64,000 bases of DNA, taken from assembly GCF_002813915.1 (NCBI RefSeq), contig NZ_CP019335.1, positions 2,711,777-2,775,776 on the forward strand. Reading direction: 5' to 3'. Source of the stretch: Tenacibaculum sp. SZ-18. GTDB lineage: Bacteria > Bacteroidota > Bacteroidia > Flavobacteriales > Flavobacteriaceae. The translations under genes and the position numbers were made by a program. The notes under the pieces were generated by a model. That model made no database searches. It was not told the DNA's origin and saw nothing but the letters and a program-made list of their open reading frames with translations. Positions 45,953-55,472 of the stretch are shown here, piece after piece. Positions within the stretch are counted from its first letter, which is position 1. Every line of letters begins with the position of its first letter.

Positions 45953-47080
45953 TTGAAAAAAACGACATTGAATAAGACAAACTACATACTAATTCTTCTT
46001 TTGACTTTTACTAATCTATCAATTGGACAAAGTTTAGAAAGCATTTTTAAAAAGGAATATTCCGATTTCAAGAATAATCCAAACCTTGAAAAGCTTGAGG
46101 ATAGCTTAAATATAAAGTTAAATTCATTAGATAAAGTGCTTAAATATGGAGAGTATAGTTCGCAGAAAAACTTAACCTTTTTTGAGTCGAGAATTCGTGA
46201 ATTGTCAAAGAAACATTTTTCTGATGGAACAGGTTTAATTCTAACTTGGGGAACGAATGGTAATTGTGGTAGATATGGGGAATGGTTTGATGGATTGACA
46301 TCAAAGTATGGATTTAAATATGGAAGTGTAAACTGTTCTTGTATTGTAGGCAATATCCCAGAATTAGTTGATAGCTATAATAAGTATTCAACAGAATTTT
46401 TAAATCAAAAAAACGGTAAGTCTTGGGAGAAAAAATTAGAAAGTGAAATACTAAATAAAAAAAGGAAAGTTGAGTTTGATTTTACCACACAGGAAATTGA
46501 AGAATTAACAGAACTACATCTCGAAGTCAGAGAATTGGTTGAATATCCAAAACAGATAAAGCAATTTTATAATCTCGAGATTTTGTATTTCAATATTAAT
46601 AGTTTGTCAAAAATCGATGAATCCATTTGTCAACTAAAAAAGCTAAAGACTTTAGGATTGCATAGCAACAATTTCAAGAAGTTTCCAAAGGAAATTACTT
46701 GCCTAAAAAATCTGGAATATTTGGGAATAGATTTGAATAAACTTAAAAATATCCCTTCAGAAATAGGTCAATTAAAAAATTTGAAAAAGTTAGTAATCTC
46801 ACAGAATCAGATAAAAGTACTTCCAATTGAATTTAATCAATTAGAAAGTTTAGAATGGTTTGATATTAGAGCAAATGAACTGTCTGATTTGCCAATAGGT
46901 TTTGAAAATTTGAAAAACCTTAAAACCCTAATTTTATGGGAAAATAAGTTTGAGACTATTCCAAGTTCAGTTTATAAGATGAAAGGCTTGGAAACAATTT
47001 TTATAAAATGGGGAAATAATATTTCAGAACAAGATATTTCTGAATTACAAAAAGCATTACCTAACACGAAAATCAAATAA
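45953..47080 (+). CDS. Secreted leucine-rich repeat protein (cassette C42)
   Basis: 375 residues with a TTG start 12 bases from the crossover. The signal peptide ends LSIGQSL. Residues 60-150 have GTNGNCGRYGEWFDGLTS and SVNCSCIVGNIPE, a Cys-containing domain. About 180-350 holds at least six LRR units (LEILYFNINSLSKIDESICQ, LGLHSNNFKKFPKEITCL, IPSEIGQLKNLKKLVISQNQ, LPIGFENLKNLKTLILWEN). Exported protein-binding module. Confidence 0.8.
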   Translation: MKKTTLNKTNYILILLLTFTNLSIGQSLESIFKKEYSDFKNNPNLEKLEDSLNIKLNSLDKVLKYGEYSSQKNLTFFESRIRELSKKHFSDGTGLILTWGTNGNCGRYGEWFDGLTSKYGFKYGSVNCSCIVGNIPELVDSYNKYSTEFLNQKNGKSWEKKLESEILNKKRKVEFDFTTQEIEELTELHLEVRELVEYPKQIKQFYNLEILYFNINSLSKIDESICQLKKLKTLGLHSNNFKKFPKEITCLKNLEYLGIDLNKLKNIPSEIGQLKNLKKLVISQNQIKVLPIEFNQLESLEWFDIRANELSDLPIGFENLKNLKTLILWENKFETIPSSVYKMKGLETIFIKWGNNISEQDISELQKALPNTKIK

Positions 47081-47084
47081 AAAC

Positions 47085-47218
47085 GTGTGGTAACAACGTA
47101 TATAAAAAATAGCGGCTTAATCGCTTAATCGAAGGAAAATGAATAAATTAAAGGTCGGTTATAAGTCGAAAAGTTAGAGCGTAAAATCTGCTACTTTTCA
47201 TATACAAGACCGTTGTAT
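47085..47218 (+). other. attC site of cassette C42
   Basis: R'' GTGTGGTAAC pairs with GTTACCACAC at 45941. Arms CGTATATAAAAAATAGC and GCTACTTTTCATATAC; about 134 bp. Confidence 0.8.
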
Positions 47219-47668
47219 GTAATAAGTCCAACTTTTGGCTTTTAAATACACTTTTTGATTGTGATGAAGGATAGGTAAAACAGGATTAAAATTAACTAAA
47301 CGTAAGAATGCAGTTTAGTCAAGCTTATCGATTGACATCGTATGAGAGTTACACTTTCAAATACGCATGCTAGCGTAAAAAGCTTGCCGAAATTAGAAGA
47401 TTTTTTTGACAATGTCAAGTTTTAAAACGATAATTTTATTTAAATCAATGTTTTACAGCAAAGCAGAAAATCATTTTTCAGATAACAAACCATATCAGTC
47501 TGTGGTTGATATAATTCATAATCTTGAAAAAACAAGTGGATTTAAAGTAATCTGAATGTAGCGCCTGGACTGACTACGTAAATATAAAAACAGAAACTAT
47601 AAGATTTTAGCTATATTTACTACAAACAACAACGTGTAAATTGCATTAAAACGCAACTTACACGAAAC
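47212..47668 (+). mobile_element. Repeat cassette C43, second copy of C19
   Basis: 457 bp, nearly identical to 22175-22631 (changes seen: GATGAAGG for GATCAAGG, CGTAAAAAGC for CGTAATAAGC). Same tiny frames and same type 6 attC at 47622-47675. Confidence 0.7.
47412..47555 (+). CDS. Possible 47-residue protein in repeat cassette C43
   Basis: Same 47-codon frame as at 22375 (SVVDIIHNLEKTSGFKVI ending), same length. Supports a conserved small protein only weakly, because the copies are too similar to test selection. Confidence 0.3.
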   Translation: MSSFKTIILFKSMFYSKAENHFSDNKPYQSVVDIIHNLEKTSGFKVI

Positions 47669-47675
47669 GTTAGCA
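47622..47675 (+). other. attC site of cassette C43
   Basis: Type 6 short site; same sequence as the C19 attC up to the next cassette start GTTAGCAAAC. Confidence 0.75.
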
Positions 47676-47718
47676 AACATTACTCACTCGAAATCTGAAA
47701 GAACAAAAATTTTATTAT

Positions 47719-48132
47719 TTGAAAAAAATACTTCTAATATTTATTTTTAGTTTTCTAACTAACATTTTGGTTTCGCAAGAAATCCAATCTGAATATGTGT
47801 ATAAGAAAGAAAAGAAAAAACAGAAACCTAAAAGCAGAATTAAATGGAATTATGTCGATTCTGACAGTTTAGTACTTTATAAAGACGGTACTTTTCATAG
47901 AACAAAATTCTATCATTATCACGAAATATTATACTCTGAATTAAAAGGAGAATGGAAAATTGAAAAAGATACCCTCATTCTGAATATAAAACTGGAGAAA
48001 GAAAGTAAATCCGATAAGAAATGGAATGAAATTAATTCGACCATAACTTACCGAATAAAAAAGCGAAAAATAAAACCAATAAACGGAATTGAATTCTACG
48101 CAATACAGAATTTGAAACTTGTGAAAAAATAA
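47719..48132 (+). CDS. Secreted lipocalin-like small protein (cassette C44)
   Basis: 137 residues with a TTG start. The signal peptide ends ILVSQEI. Then a very basic linker (YKKEKKKQKPKSRIKW) and strands DSLVLYKDGTFHRTKFYHY, LKGEWKIEKDTLILNIKL. Strand pattern is lipocalin-like; ligand unknown. Confidence 0.5.
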   Translation: MKKILLIFIFSFLTNILVSQEIQSEYVYKKEKKKQKPKSRIKWNYVDSDSLVLYKDGTFHRTKFYHYHEILYSELKGEWKIEKDTLILNIKLEKESKSDKKWNEINSTITYRIKKRKIKPINGIEFYAIQNLKLVKK

Positions 48133-48139
48133 AAAACGA

Positions 48140-48275
48140 TTTGCTAACACCGTATATAATTTATTGCTGGCTTCACGTCTACTTACGAAACTCCTCGTGG
48201 ACTTTCTCGGTCGGTATTTATTTACTAATTAAGTTGCTTAAAACACGCAACATACCATATACAAAAACGTTGGGT
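48140..48275 (+). other. attC site of cassette C44
   Basis: R'' TTTGCTAAC pairs with GTTAGCAAA at 47669. Arms CGTATATAATTTATTGC and GCAACATACCATATAC; about 136 bp. Confidence 0.8.
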
Positions 48276-48295
48276 GCAATTAAAACAGAACGAAA

Positions 48296-49312
48296 TTGAG
48301 TTACGGAAAATTTTTAGACGAATCTGGAGACTTGAATGAATGGAGAAAGAAAAACAATCTTCCTGTCCAACATTACGAGAAAACTTTTGTGGACTTAAGG
48401 GATATTTGGATAAAAGACAAAAGATATTCTGAACTGATTGCATTCATACACGAGAATTGGGACTCTGGTCAATGGGACGAGTTTTTTGAACCACTTGAAA
48501 AGCATTTAATCGAAAACAAACTGGAAAAGGAATTTATCAAGTTTTGGAAAGGAATATTAAGACATCGTTTTTCGAGTTTGTGGGATTGGAACAAAGAGTT
48601 TGGAAGAAAGACCGAATATTGGGATGGAAGTAAAAAAACTTTTGAATGTCAAAAACTAACCTTAGAAGGTTTATACAGATTCAAACAAGGACTTGTCGAA
48701 CTTGGGGTTGAACAAGAAATTGAGAAAACTAACGAATTAATAAAAACAGTTGACAGGTTAGAAAAGCCTAAACCAAAAAAGACGACCGATAAAAGAAAGA
48801 TTGACAAAAATATATTTTGGGAGTTAGTCAAAATTAATCGTGAAAAGTCAGAAGATAAGTTTGATTTTATAGAAAATTTATCAAATCAATTAGAGGAGTT
48901 TAAACCAACTGAAATAAAACGATTTGAAAGGACTTTTTTAAGCAAATACAACGAACTAAATCGTTGGGAAATTTGGGCTTTGGCTTATATAGTAAGACGT
49001 GGTTGTGGAGATGATGCTTTTGACTACTTCAAAGCTTGGGTTATCTCAAAAGGACAAGAAACATTTGAGGATGTTAAAAACTTAAACGTCTCGAAATTGA
49101 AAAAACACTTTGACGAAGACCCACAACTTGAAGAAATGTTCTCACTTGCCGAAAACGTTTATGAAAATAAAACTGGTGAATTAATGTCGCCTGTAAGAGT
49201 TAAAAAACAAAAACTGACTGGAAAACAATGGAAAGAAGAAAATTTGGAGAAAGACTTTCCAGAAATTTGGAAAATATTTGAACATAAAATAACTGCACCC
49301 AACAACACCTAA
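48296..49312 (+). CDS. DUF4240 domain protein with N-terminal extension (cassette C45)
   Basis: 338 residues with a TTG start. The first 155 are a helical, Trp-rich region of unknown type (ELIAFIHENWDSGQWDEFFE). Residues about 165-310 match DUF4240: FWELVKINREKSEDKFDFIE, FERTFLSKYNELNRWEIWAL, IVRRGCGDDAFDYFKAWVIS and LMSPVRVK. DUF4240 proteins are common in immunity-type clusters; role unknown. The C-terminus (APNNT) is encoded in the attC. Confidence 0.75.
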   Translation: MSYGKFLDESGDLNEWRKKNNLPVQHYEKTFVDLRDIWIKDKRYSELIAFIHENWDSGQWDEFFEPLEKHLIENKLEKEFIKFWKGILRHRFSSLWDWNKEFGRKTEYWDGSKKTFECQKLTLEGLYRFKQGLVELGVEQEIEKTNELIKTVDRLEKPKPKKTTDKRKIDKNIFWELVKINREKSEDKFDFIENLSNQLEEFKPTEIKRFERTFLSKYNELNRWEIWALAYIVRRGCGDDAFDYFKAWVISKGQETFEDVKNLNVSKLKKHFDEDPQLEEMFSLAENVYENKTGELMSPVRVKKQKLTGKQWKEENLEKDFPEIWKIFEHKITAPNNT

Positions 49313-49348
49313 ACTGCATTAAAACGCAGCTTAGCCAAAACGTTGGTA
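49294..49348 (+). other. attC site of cassette C45
   Basis: Type 2 short site, 55 bp, overlapping the gene end. R'' TGCACCCAAC pairs with GTTGGGTGCA at 48269. Confidence 0.9.
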
Positions 49349-49359
49349 AACATTCAAAT

Positions 49360-49958
49360 ATGAAAAAGTATATAATTACACTTAAATTGACTCTTTTATT
49401 ATTTATCTCTTGTAACCAGAAGAAAACTGAAAAGACTGAGAATATAAAATCTGTAAAAGAGGCTCTTAAAATTGATAACAAAATAATAGAAAATAAAAAA
49501 GATTCAAATTCACAAAAAAACAAAAGACTAACCAAATACAGAATACTATTCCAGAACAATATTTTGAGAATGACAGTCTATTAGACCTTTTTGAGACTGA
49601 TTTAGATAAGCTTCCTTTAAATCTAAAGTTTGAATTATTAGCTAAACCTAAAACCAATAACTTCGACGAAACTGTTATTGATACAATTAAAAAATACACT
49701 TTTGATAAAACTATTATTTACTCATATAAAGCAACAAACTGGGAGTCCATTTATTTCGCCAAAATTGAGAATTCTGTATTTAAATTTTTAGACTCTTTAT
49801 CTGTCGGAACTAAAAAGCAGAGTTTTGAAAACTTACTAAAAACTGAATTGAATACTGATTTGGTTAAAATCGGGAATTTGGAACAAACTTCTGTTTTTTC
49901 GTTCACTTTTGAAAATGAAAGATTAAAAACAATTGAATATGATGGTTACGTGGACTAA
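49360..49958 (+). pseudogene. Lipoprotein gene with a frameshift (cassette C46)
   Basis: The first frame (49360-49584) gives a lipoprotein start (leader ending FISCNQK). After an A7 run near 49520 the natural continuation is in another frame: NTIPEQYFENDSLLDLFETD through DTIKKYTFDKTIIYSYKATN to ENERLKTIEYDGYVD, stop at 49958. One added A restores about 200 residues. No family recognised; a sequencing error is possible. Confidence 0.55.
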
Positions 49959-49964
49959 AAATAC

Positions 49965-50100
49965 GTTTACCAACAAAGCGTATAATTAATTGCGGCTGAA
50001 TTTCCTCACCGGAAATTCAATCTTATTAATTATCTTTCCGAAACATCGGAAAATGACTCGCGTCCTTTCCCGCAAAAAATCATACACAAATACGTTAACT
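49965..50100 (+). other. attC site of cassette C46
   Basis: Type 4 site: R'' GTTTACCAAC pairs with GTTGGTAAAC at 49342. About 136 bp. Confidence 0.85.
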
Positions 50101-50693
50101 ATCATTGTCGAGAATTATGTGAAGTTCTCCTTTTGATAAATCAAAGTCAGTTGTAAAATTGTACTTTTTAAAGGTAATTCTAGCCTTGTCCTTTTTTTAG
50201 AGAACTAAACGTTTTATGGTTTGGCTCATTTGCCAATCTCCTAATTTCTTGATTGTCGGTTCTCGTTTTGTGTTTGAAAAGTCTCTGGATCGTTCCGATA
50301 ACTTGGCTCACTTTTTACTTTTGAGTAGAACCTCATCGTCTTTTTAGCCAATTCTCGCTGAACGTTCTGATCCGTTCTTTTTCTAAAAAAAGGCTTTATA
50401 TAAAACTTAAAATACGCAAACTAAATGCAAGTAAGGCTTGTAACTATTTATCTTTTATTGGCTGACAATTGTTCTTGTTTGAAAACCTATAGATTTGCAT
50501 TCTGTCTCGTTTGCTTTCAGTGTAAAATTTTCTAAACGCTTTGAATTTTGGCTAGTGTTCTCCAACATTAGTTAACAGCGTGTATAAAAAATTGCTTCAT
50601 TCTCTATAAATCAAAAATTATATTTACTTTTAAATCATGAAAATGAATGAAAAATTGCTACCAAAATAATCGCAACTTTTCATACACAATTAC
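50094..50693 (+). mobile_element. ORF-less repeat cassette N15
   Basis: 600 bp, R'' at 50569-50576. Shares AAAGGTAATTCTAGCC with N19. Confidence 0.85.
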
Positions 50694-50734
50694 GTTGGCA
50701 TTAATTAAATCAAATGTAAAATCTTAAAAGAGAA

Positions 50735-51061
50735 TTGAATACATTAAGTGGAAAACAAATAGCAAAATGGACGATTATCGTGACCTCTATTTTTTTAATC
50801 TTATCCGTATACTTCATGGGCGGTGGACATGGAACCTATTTCTTTGGAAAGTTATTCTATCCAATTCCTATGATGATAGCTGGAGTAAAAGGTAGAATTA
50901 CAGATTTAGCCATGTGGCTAGCTATATTTCAAATTCCATTCTATGGATTTATACTGCATTTGGTGAGACATGAAAAAAGGAAAATGATTGGTCTTGGAAT
51001 ATTGCTAATTCATATTGTTTTATTTTTTATTTCAATGAACATAGCTAATGGATTTAACTAA
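50735..51061 (+). CDS. Small integral membrane protein (cassette C47)
   Basis: 108 residues with a TTG start, three to four hydrophobic helices (about 9-28, 34-50, 56-75 and 83-103) and a GGGHGTYFFGKLFYP loop. No family recognised. Confidence 0.5.
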   Translation: MNTLSGKQIAKWTIIVTSIFLILSVYFMGGGHGTYFFGKLFYPIPMMIAGVKGRITDLAMWLAIFQIPFYGFILHLVRHEKRKMIGLGILLIHIVLFFISMNIANGFN

Positions 51062-51074
51062 AAAAGTATAAAAC

Positions 51075-51129
51075 TAATGCCAACAAAACCTAAACTGCAT
51101 TAAAACGCAGCTTAGCAAAACCGTTGTAA
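51075..51129 (+). other. attC site of cassette C47
   Basis: Type 2 short site, 55 bp. R'' TAATGCCAAC pairs with GTTGGCATTA at 50694. Confidence 0.9.
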
Positions 51130-51177
51130 ACAATTACGTACGAAACTCAAATTTACTTATTAAGAACTATTGAAAAT

Positions 51178-52620
51178 ATGAAATCTGAAAAACAAAAGTC
51201 TATATTAATTTTAATATTAATTATAATTGGAATTAACCAAACTATATCCTCTCAAGATTTAATCAAGAGTATTCCAATCGAAGGTAAAAATTTAACAAAC
51301 CTTTCAGGTGCAATTAACGATTCAATTTCATTTCACATAATAATAAATAAAATTTCCAATGAATATAATTCAAAAATTTTCTTTTTGAATAAGAACAATG
51401 AAATAAATGGTTTAGAAATATATAATGAAGTAAATAAACCTAATTACTTGACTTTTCATGTTAATGATAGTACATTAACAATTGTTAGGGAAACCACCAA
51501 CAAAAAAATTATCGTACAAGATATAAACTATATAAATAGAAAAACAACTCTTTCTGAAATTCCATTTGAGGCGAAACAAATTTACTCTCATAAGAATATT
51601 ACATTTATTATAGGTAAAAAAATAAATGTTTCATATCCTTTTGCGTTTATAAAAAAAGCATCAAATACTGTGGCCAAAATTATTACTCCAAAGACTAAAC
51701 TTGAAAAATCATTTTTTAGTTCTTCAAGAAAAAAATCTGAATTTGTGAATGATAAACAATTTCTTGCTAATGGGCCTATTTTAGATTATAAAGGCTTTTA
51801 CAATGGTGAAGAATTAATATTTACTAATGAAGATAAAAAAAAGGGGGTTACAAATATTCTAACTATTAAACCTTCGGGTAAAATTAACAATCAAAATATT
51901 CGGGTTAGAAATAAAAATAAATTAAAAAGATTAAGTTCTTTTGTTAAAGACTCTTTACTTTTTACATTTAAAATGTACAAGGAAGAGTCTTTTTTTGATA
52001 TTTATAGACTAAACTCATTAGAAAAACTTAAATCTTTTCGTTATACAAAATCTGAGTTTGGTAAACACAATAAAATTGTAATGAGAGGAAAAGACATTAC
52101 GAAATCTTTCAAACCAAAAAAAATATATAACGATTTTACACCACAAGCAATTGGTTCAATGTACTTTCCAGCTCTTAATATTTCTGTGAATAAAACTATA
52201 GATAATGAGTACTTAATAAGAATAGGGCATTTGGATAAAAATTCTTATAACAATAAAACTACAAATAACTTTTGGTGGAATAACCATGCTTATGTTTTAA
52301 ATTACAATCTAAATTCTGGTGCATTTTCGGTTAATGGTACAACTGCTCAAATGATGATTTTTAAAGCACTAGCAGATGGGAAAAATACAGGAAACTATTT
52401 TGAGCTAAATTTAAATTCGTCTTTAGAAAAAATTGACAGTAATAATGCCTATAAATATTACGATATTGATGAAAATATTTATAACAATAGATTGAAAAAT
52501 ATTATGAATCTAGACAGGCATTTTTATATTATTCAAAAAGAATACATAAGGTTAATCAATTATGACAAAAGCCTTAAAACTTATAACATTTATAATTTAA
52601 CAAAATTGAAAAACAATTAG
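51178..52620 (+). CDS. Large secreted protein of unknown function (cassette C48)
   Basis: 480 residues, one of the longest genes in the array. The signal peptide ends ISSQDL. The rest is Asn/Lys-rich with repeated short strands in a propeller-like rhythm (SIPIEGKNLTNLSGAINDSI, KIFFLNKNNEINGLEIYN, GPILDYKGFYNGEELIFTNE) and a C-terminal HFYIIQKEYIRLINYDKSLK. No family recognised. Probably periplasmic or surface exposed. Confidence 0.5.
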   Translation: MKSEKQKSILILILIIIGINQTISSQDLIKSIPIEGKNLTNLSGAINDSISFHIIINKISNEYNSKIFFLNKNNEINGLEIYNEVNKPNYLTFHVNDSTLTIVRETTNKKIIVQDINYINRKTTLSEIPFEAKQIYSHKNITFIIGKKINVSYPFAFIKKASNTVAKIITPKTKLEKSFFSSSRKKSEFVNDKQFLANGPILDYKGFYNGEELIFTNEDKKKGVTNILTIKPSGKINNQNIRVRNKNKLKRLSSFVKDSLLFTFKMYKEESFFDIYRLNSLEKLKSFRYTKSEFGKHNKIVMRGKDITKSFKPKKIYNDFTPQAIGSMYFPALNISVNKTIDNEYLIRIGHLDKNSYNNKTTNNFWWNNHAYVLNYNLNSGAFSVNGTTAQMMIFKALADGKNTGNYFELNLNSSLEKIDSNNAYKYYDIDENIYNNRLKNIMNLDRHFYIIQKEYIRLINYDKSLKTYNIYNLTKLKNN

Positions 52621-52631
52621 AAATATTTAAC

Positions 52632-52767
52632 TGTTTACAACAAAGCGTATAATTAATTGCGGCTGAATTACTGCGAAAAAATTCAATCTTATTAATTATC
52701 TTTCCGCAACATCGGAAAAGAACTCGCGTCCTTTTCCCGCAAAAAATCATACACAAATACGTTGGCT
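52632..52767 (+). other. attC site of cassette C48
   Basis: Type 4 site: R'' TGTTTACAAC pairs with GTTGTAAACA at 51123. About 136 bp. Confidence 0.85.
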
Positions 52768-53015
52768 TTAATGCTAGAGTTAGTTTGCCAAACAGAAAAA
52801 ACTAGTTTGAATTTTTGGGTTTTTTTGAGAATTTCATGAAACATAAAACAGAAAAACTGTAATGTGGAATTCCAAAATCTGTCTCAAATCTCATTCAAGA
52901 GTGGAATTTAAAGCAACATCGGGATTGCTAACTTAAACGCTGAATGAATTGCTTTGCGGAAAAAATCGGAATTTGAGCTAGTTTGTGAAAAAGAAAAACT
53001 GAATAAAAATATAAT
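52768..53015 (+). other. Long leader of cassette C49, no gene seen
   Basis: 248 bases between the cassette start and the ATG. No usable frame, no palindrome and no obvious promoter consensus. Most other cassettes have leaders of 12-35 bases, so this may hold a promoter or a decayed gene. Confidence 0.4.
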
Positions 53016-53237
53016 ATGGATAAAACAATTAATGATTTCTCAATTGGACTTTTTATATGTCAAGCTTTAATTTTATTATCAATTGGACTTTGGATTTATT
53101 GCTTGCTTGACATTATAAAAAATAAGTTTGCTCAAAATGACAAAATAATTTGGATTTTAGCAGTCATATTGATTCCATTTATAGGTTCGTTGTTGTACTT
53201 GTTTATTGGAAAAAATGAGAAACTGAAATTAAACTGA
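53016..53237 (+). CDS. PLDc_N-type two-helix membrane protein (cassette C49)
   Basis: 73 residues. Two helices, LFICQALILLSIGLWIYCLL and IIWILAVILIPFIGSLLYLFIG, the second ending in the PFIGSLLYLFIGK motif of phospholipase D N-terminal (PLDc_N) domains. There is no catalytic PLD domain; stand-alone forms are common and of unknown role. Confidence 0.75.
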   Translation: MDKTINDFSIGLFICQALILLSIGLWIYCLLDIIKNKFAQNDKIIWILAVILIPFIGSLLYLFIGKNEKLKLN

Positions 53238-53247
53238 AAAAACACAT

Positions 53248-53382
53248 AAAGCCAACAATGTATAACCGCAATTACGGCGGATTCGACCACGTCCTAATCC
53301 ACTTAGTAAATACTAATGTAAGTGCTAAACAGAAAATTAACGTATATTAATCCGTAACTGACGGTTATACTAAACGTTGTAG
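53248..53382 (+). other. attC site of cassette C49
   Basis: R'' AAAGCCAAC pairs with GTTGGCTTT at 52761. Type 1 palindrome, about 135 bp. Confidence 0.85.
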
Positions 53383-53385
53383 GTA

Positions 53386-54009
53386 ATGCTGAAAAAGACA
53401 ATTTACATATCAATAATTTTGGCTTTGACATTAAGTTGTGGAAGTTCCAAGTTCAACGTAAATCACGGAGTTGTACTCGAACCACTTTCTGAGGAAGTAA
53501 AAAGAGAAATGAAAATTCTTGATTTAGAGAAAAGTACAGGAGTGATATTTCCAAAAGAATATGAAGCTAATTTCAATAAAGGTAGATTATCAAACAGATT
53601 TACACCTACTGAAAATGAAGTCAGAAAAGCCGAAATTGAAATAAATAAGCAGTATTTGAATTCCGACAAAAGATTTGCCTACAATCAAAATTTTGTGAGA
53701 TTTAAGGACGACCCTGAATGGACTCTTGAGGAAAGACAAAAGGATTTCCAAAACCTAATGAAATGGAATAAAAAAGAAGCAAAAAAGAGCATAAAATTTG
53801 ACCGACAATATTTAGGTTTTATTGAAAACGGACAAAAAATATTAGTAATTCAATTTATTGATTTTAGTCGAGACCCTTATAGATTAAAAGACCAATTGAC
53901 TAAAAGCTGGATTGGAGGTTGGCACGGTTGGTTTGAAACAAATGTTAGACTGAAAGAATATAATATGGAAACAAAAAAACTGAATAGTTTCGGATGGCCA
54001 CAATTATAA
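53386..54009 (+). CDS. Lipoprotein of unknown function (cassette C50)
   Basis: 207 residues, ATG 10 bases from the crossover. The leader ends LSCGSSK, a lipobox. Mature part: GVIFPKEYEANFNKGRLSNR, a helical stretch with EIEINKQYLNSDKRFAYNQN, and a C-terminal domain with GQKILVIQFIDFSRDPYRLK and SWIGGWHGWFETN. No family recognised. Confidence 0.55.
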   Translation: MLKKTIYISIILALTLSCGSSKFNVNHGVVLEPLSEEVKREMKILDLEKSTGVIFPKEYEANFNKGRLSNRFTPTENEVRKAEIEINKQYLNSDKRFAYNQNFVRFKDDPEWTLEERQKDFQNLMKWNKKEAKKSIKFDRQYLGFIENGQKILVIQFIDFSRDPYRLKDQLTKSWIGGWHGWFETNVRLKEYNMETKKLNSFGWPQL

Positions 54010-54015
54010 AAACAC

Positions 54016-54150
54016 TACCTACAACATTGGCTATACGTAATGCGGTGTTTAGTGCAAATTTGAAAGTAAATGAATATTAACAAATATATCGGTAAACGGA
54101 CAGTGAAGTGCTTTCTAATCCCGCACTACGCATAGCCGAGACCGTTGCCA
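54016..54150 (+). other. attC site of cassette C50
   Basis: R'' TACCTACAAC pairs with GTTGTAGGTA at 53376. Arms GGCTATACGTAATGCGG and CCGCACTACGCATAGCC; about 135 bp. Confidence 0.85.
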
Positions 54151-54162
54151 CCAATTTGAAAA

Positions 54163-54762
54163 ATGACAATATTACTATTTTCAATATTCCTGCTTTTAAC
54201 AATCTTATTGCTTAAATATTTTGCTCGTAAAAAGCAGAATATAGAACTGAAAATATTGGTAGGTTTCGGAATTGTAATTGGGCTATCTGCTTTGGGATTG
54301 AATTCTTTGTTTGACGATTCATTCGGAGCTTCAACACCAGTTAATATTCGGACTGAAAATCTGACCGATAAAAACTTAAAAATTTACGCAATAGCATTTT
54401 GGAGTAAAAACTGGAATGGAACTGAAAACTACGTGACTTATGACAAGGAGTTAAAACCAAATGGGAAGTCTGACTTTTGGTTCGAGAATGATGGCACGAC
54501 AGAATTCTGGATTGTAGCAAAAAGTAGAAACGGCGCAATTGAATACTTGAAAGTTATAAAAGAGCAAAACAGTGAATACGATTTGGAAATAACAGAAACC
54601 AAAAATATCACTTCTGATAAAATTCAAATCGCAGAAGAATTGACATTTAAAACGGACAAAAAGGAGCGAATGGAAAAGTATGTGATTTGGTTGAATATTG
54701 GATTAATTGGACTTCTGATTTTAAGTCTGATAAAAATAGAAACTGGTGGCAACACTGTGTAA
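54163..54762 (+). CDS. Membrane protein of unknown function (cassette C51)
   Basis: 199 residues. Helices at about 2-20, 28-47 and 175-193 flank a soluble beta-rich domain (VNIRTENLTDKNLKIYAIAF, DKELKPNGKSDFWFENDGTT). The C-terminal GGNTV is encoded inside the attC. No family recognised. Confidence 0.5.
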   Translation: MTILLFSIFLLLTILLLKYFARKKQNIELKILVGFGIVIGLSALGLNSLFDDSFGASTPVNIRTENLTDKNLKIYAIAFWSKNWNGTENYVTYDKELKPNGKSDFWFENDGTTEFWIVAKSRNGAIEYLKVIKEQNSEYDLEITETKNITSDKIQIAEELTFKTDKKERMEKYVIWLNIGLIGLLILSLIKIETGGNTV

Positions 54763-54878
54763 AATTAATTGCTATTGCAGATTTTATTATCTAAAATCTT
54801 GCCTGCTTTTATATTCGGTTTGCTTTTGCTAAATTCGATTCTTAAACCACGCAACTAACATTACACAAACCGTTAACT
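54744..54878 (+). other. attC site of cassette C51
   Basis: R'' TGGTGGCAAC pairs with GTTGCCACCA at 54144 and overlaps the gene end. Arms GTGTAAAATTAATTGC and CGCAACTAACATTACAC; about 135 bp. Confidence 0.8.
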
Positions 54879-55472
54879 ATCATTGTCGAGAATTATGTGA
54901 AGTTCTCTTTTAGATAAATCAAAGTCAGTTGTAAAATTGTACTTTTCAACAGTAATTCCAGCTTCGTCCTTTTTTTAGAGAACTAAACGTTTTATGGCTT
55001 GGATCATTTGCCAATCTCCTAATTTCTTGATTGTCGGTTCTTGTTTTGTGTTTGAAAAGTCTCTGGCTCGTTCAGATAACTTAGCTTACTTTTTACTTTT
55101 AAGTAGAACCTCATCGTATTTCTAGCCAATTCTCGCTGAACGTTCTGATCCGTTCTTTTTCTAAAAAAAGGCTTTTTACAAAACTTAAAATACGCAAACT
55201 AAATGCAAGTAAGGCTTGTGACTATTTATCTTTTATTGGCTGACAATTGTGCTTGTTTGAAACCGTTTGGAGTTGCATTCTGTCTCGTTTGCTTTCAGTA
55301 TAAAATTTTCTAAAGGCTTTGAATTTTGGCTAGTGTTCTCCAACATTAGTTAACAGGGTGTATAAAAAATTGCTTCTTTCTCTATAAATCAAAAATTATA
55401 TTTACTTTTAAATCATGAAAATGAATGAAAAATTGCTACTAAAAATCATCGCAACTTTTCATACACAATTAC
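54872..55472 (+). mobile_element. ORF-less repeat cassette N16
   Basis: 601 bp, R'' at 55347-55354. First of a tandem pair. Mosaic: its 5' half has TTTTAGATAAATC as in N8/N10, its 3' half has TTTGGAGTTGC as in N4/N9. Confidence 0.85.
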
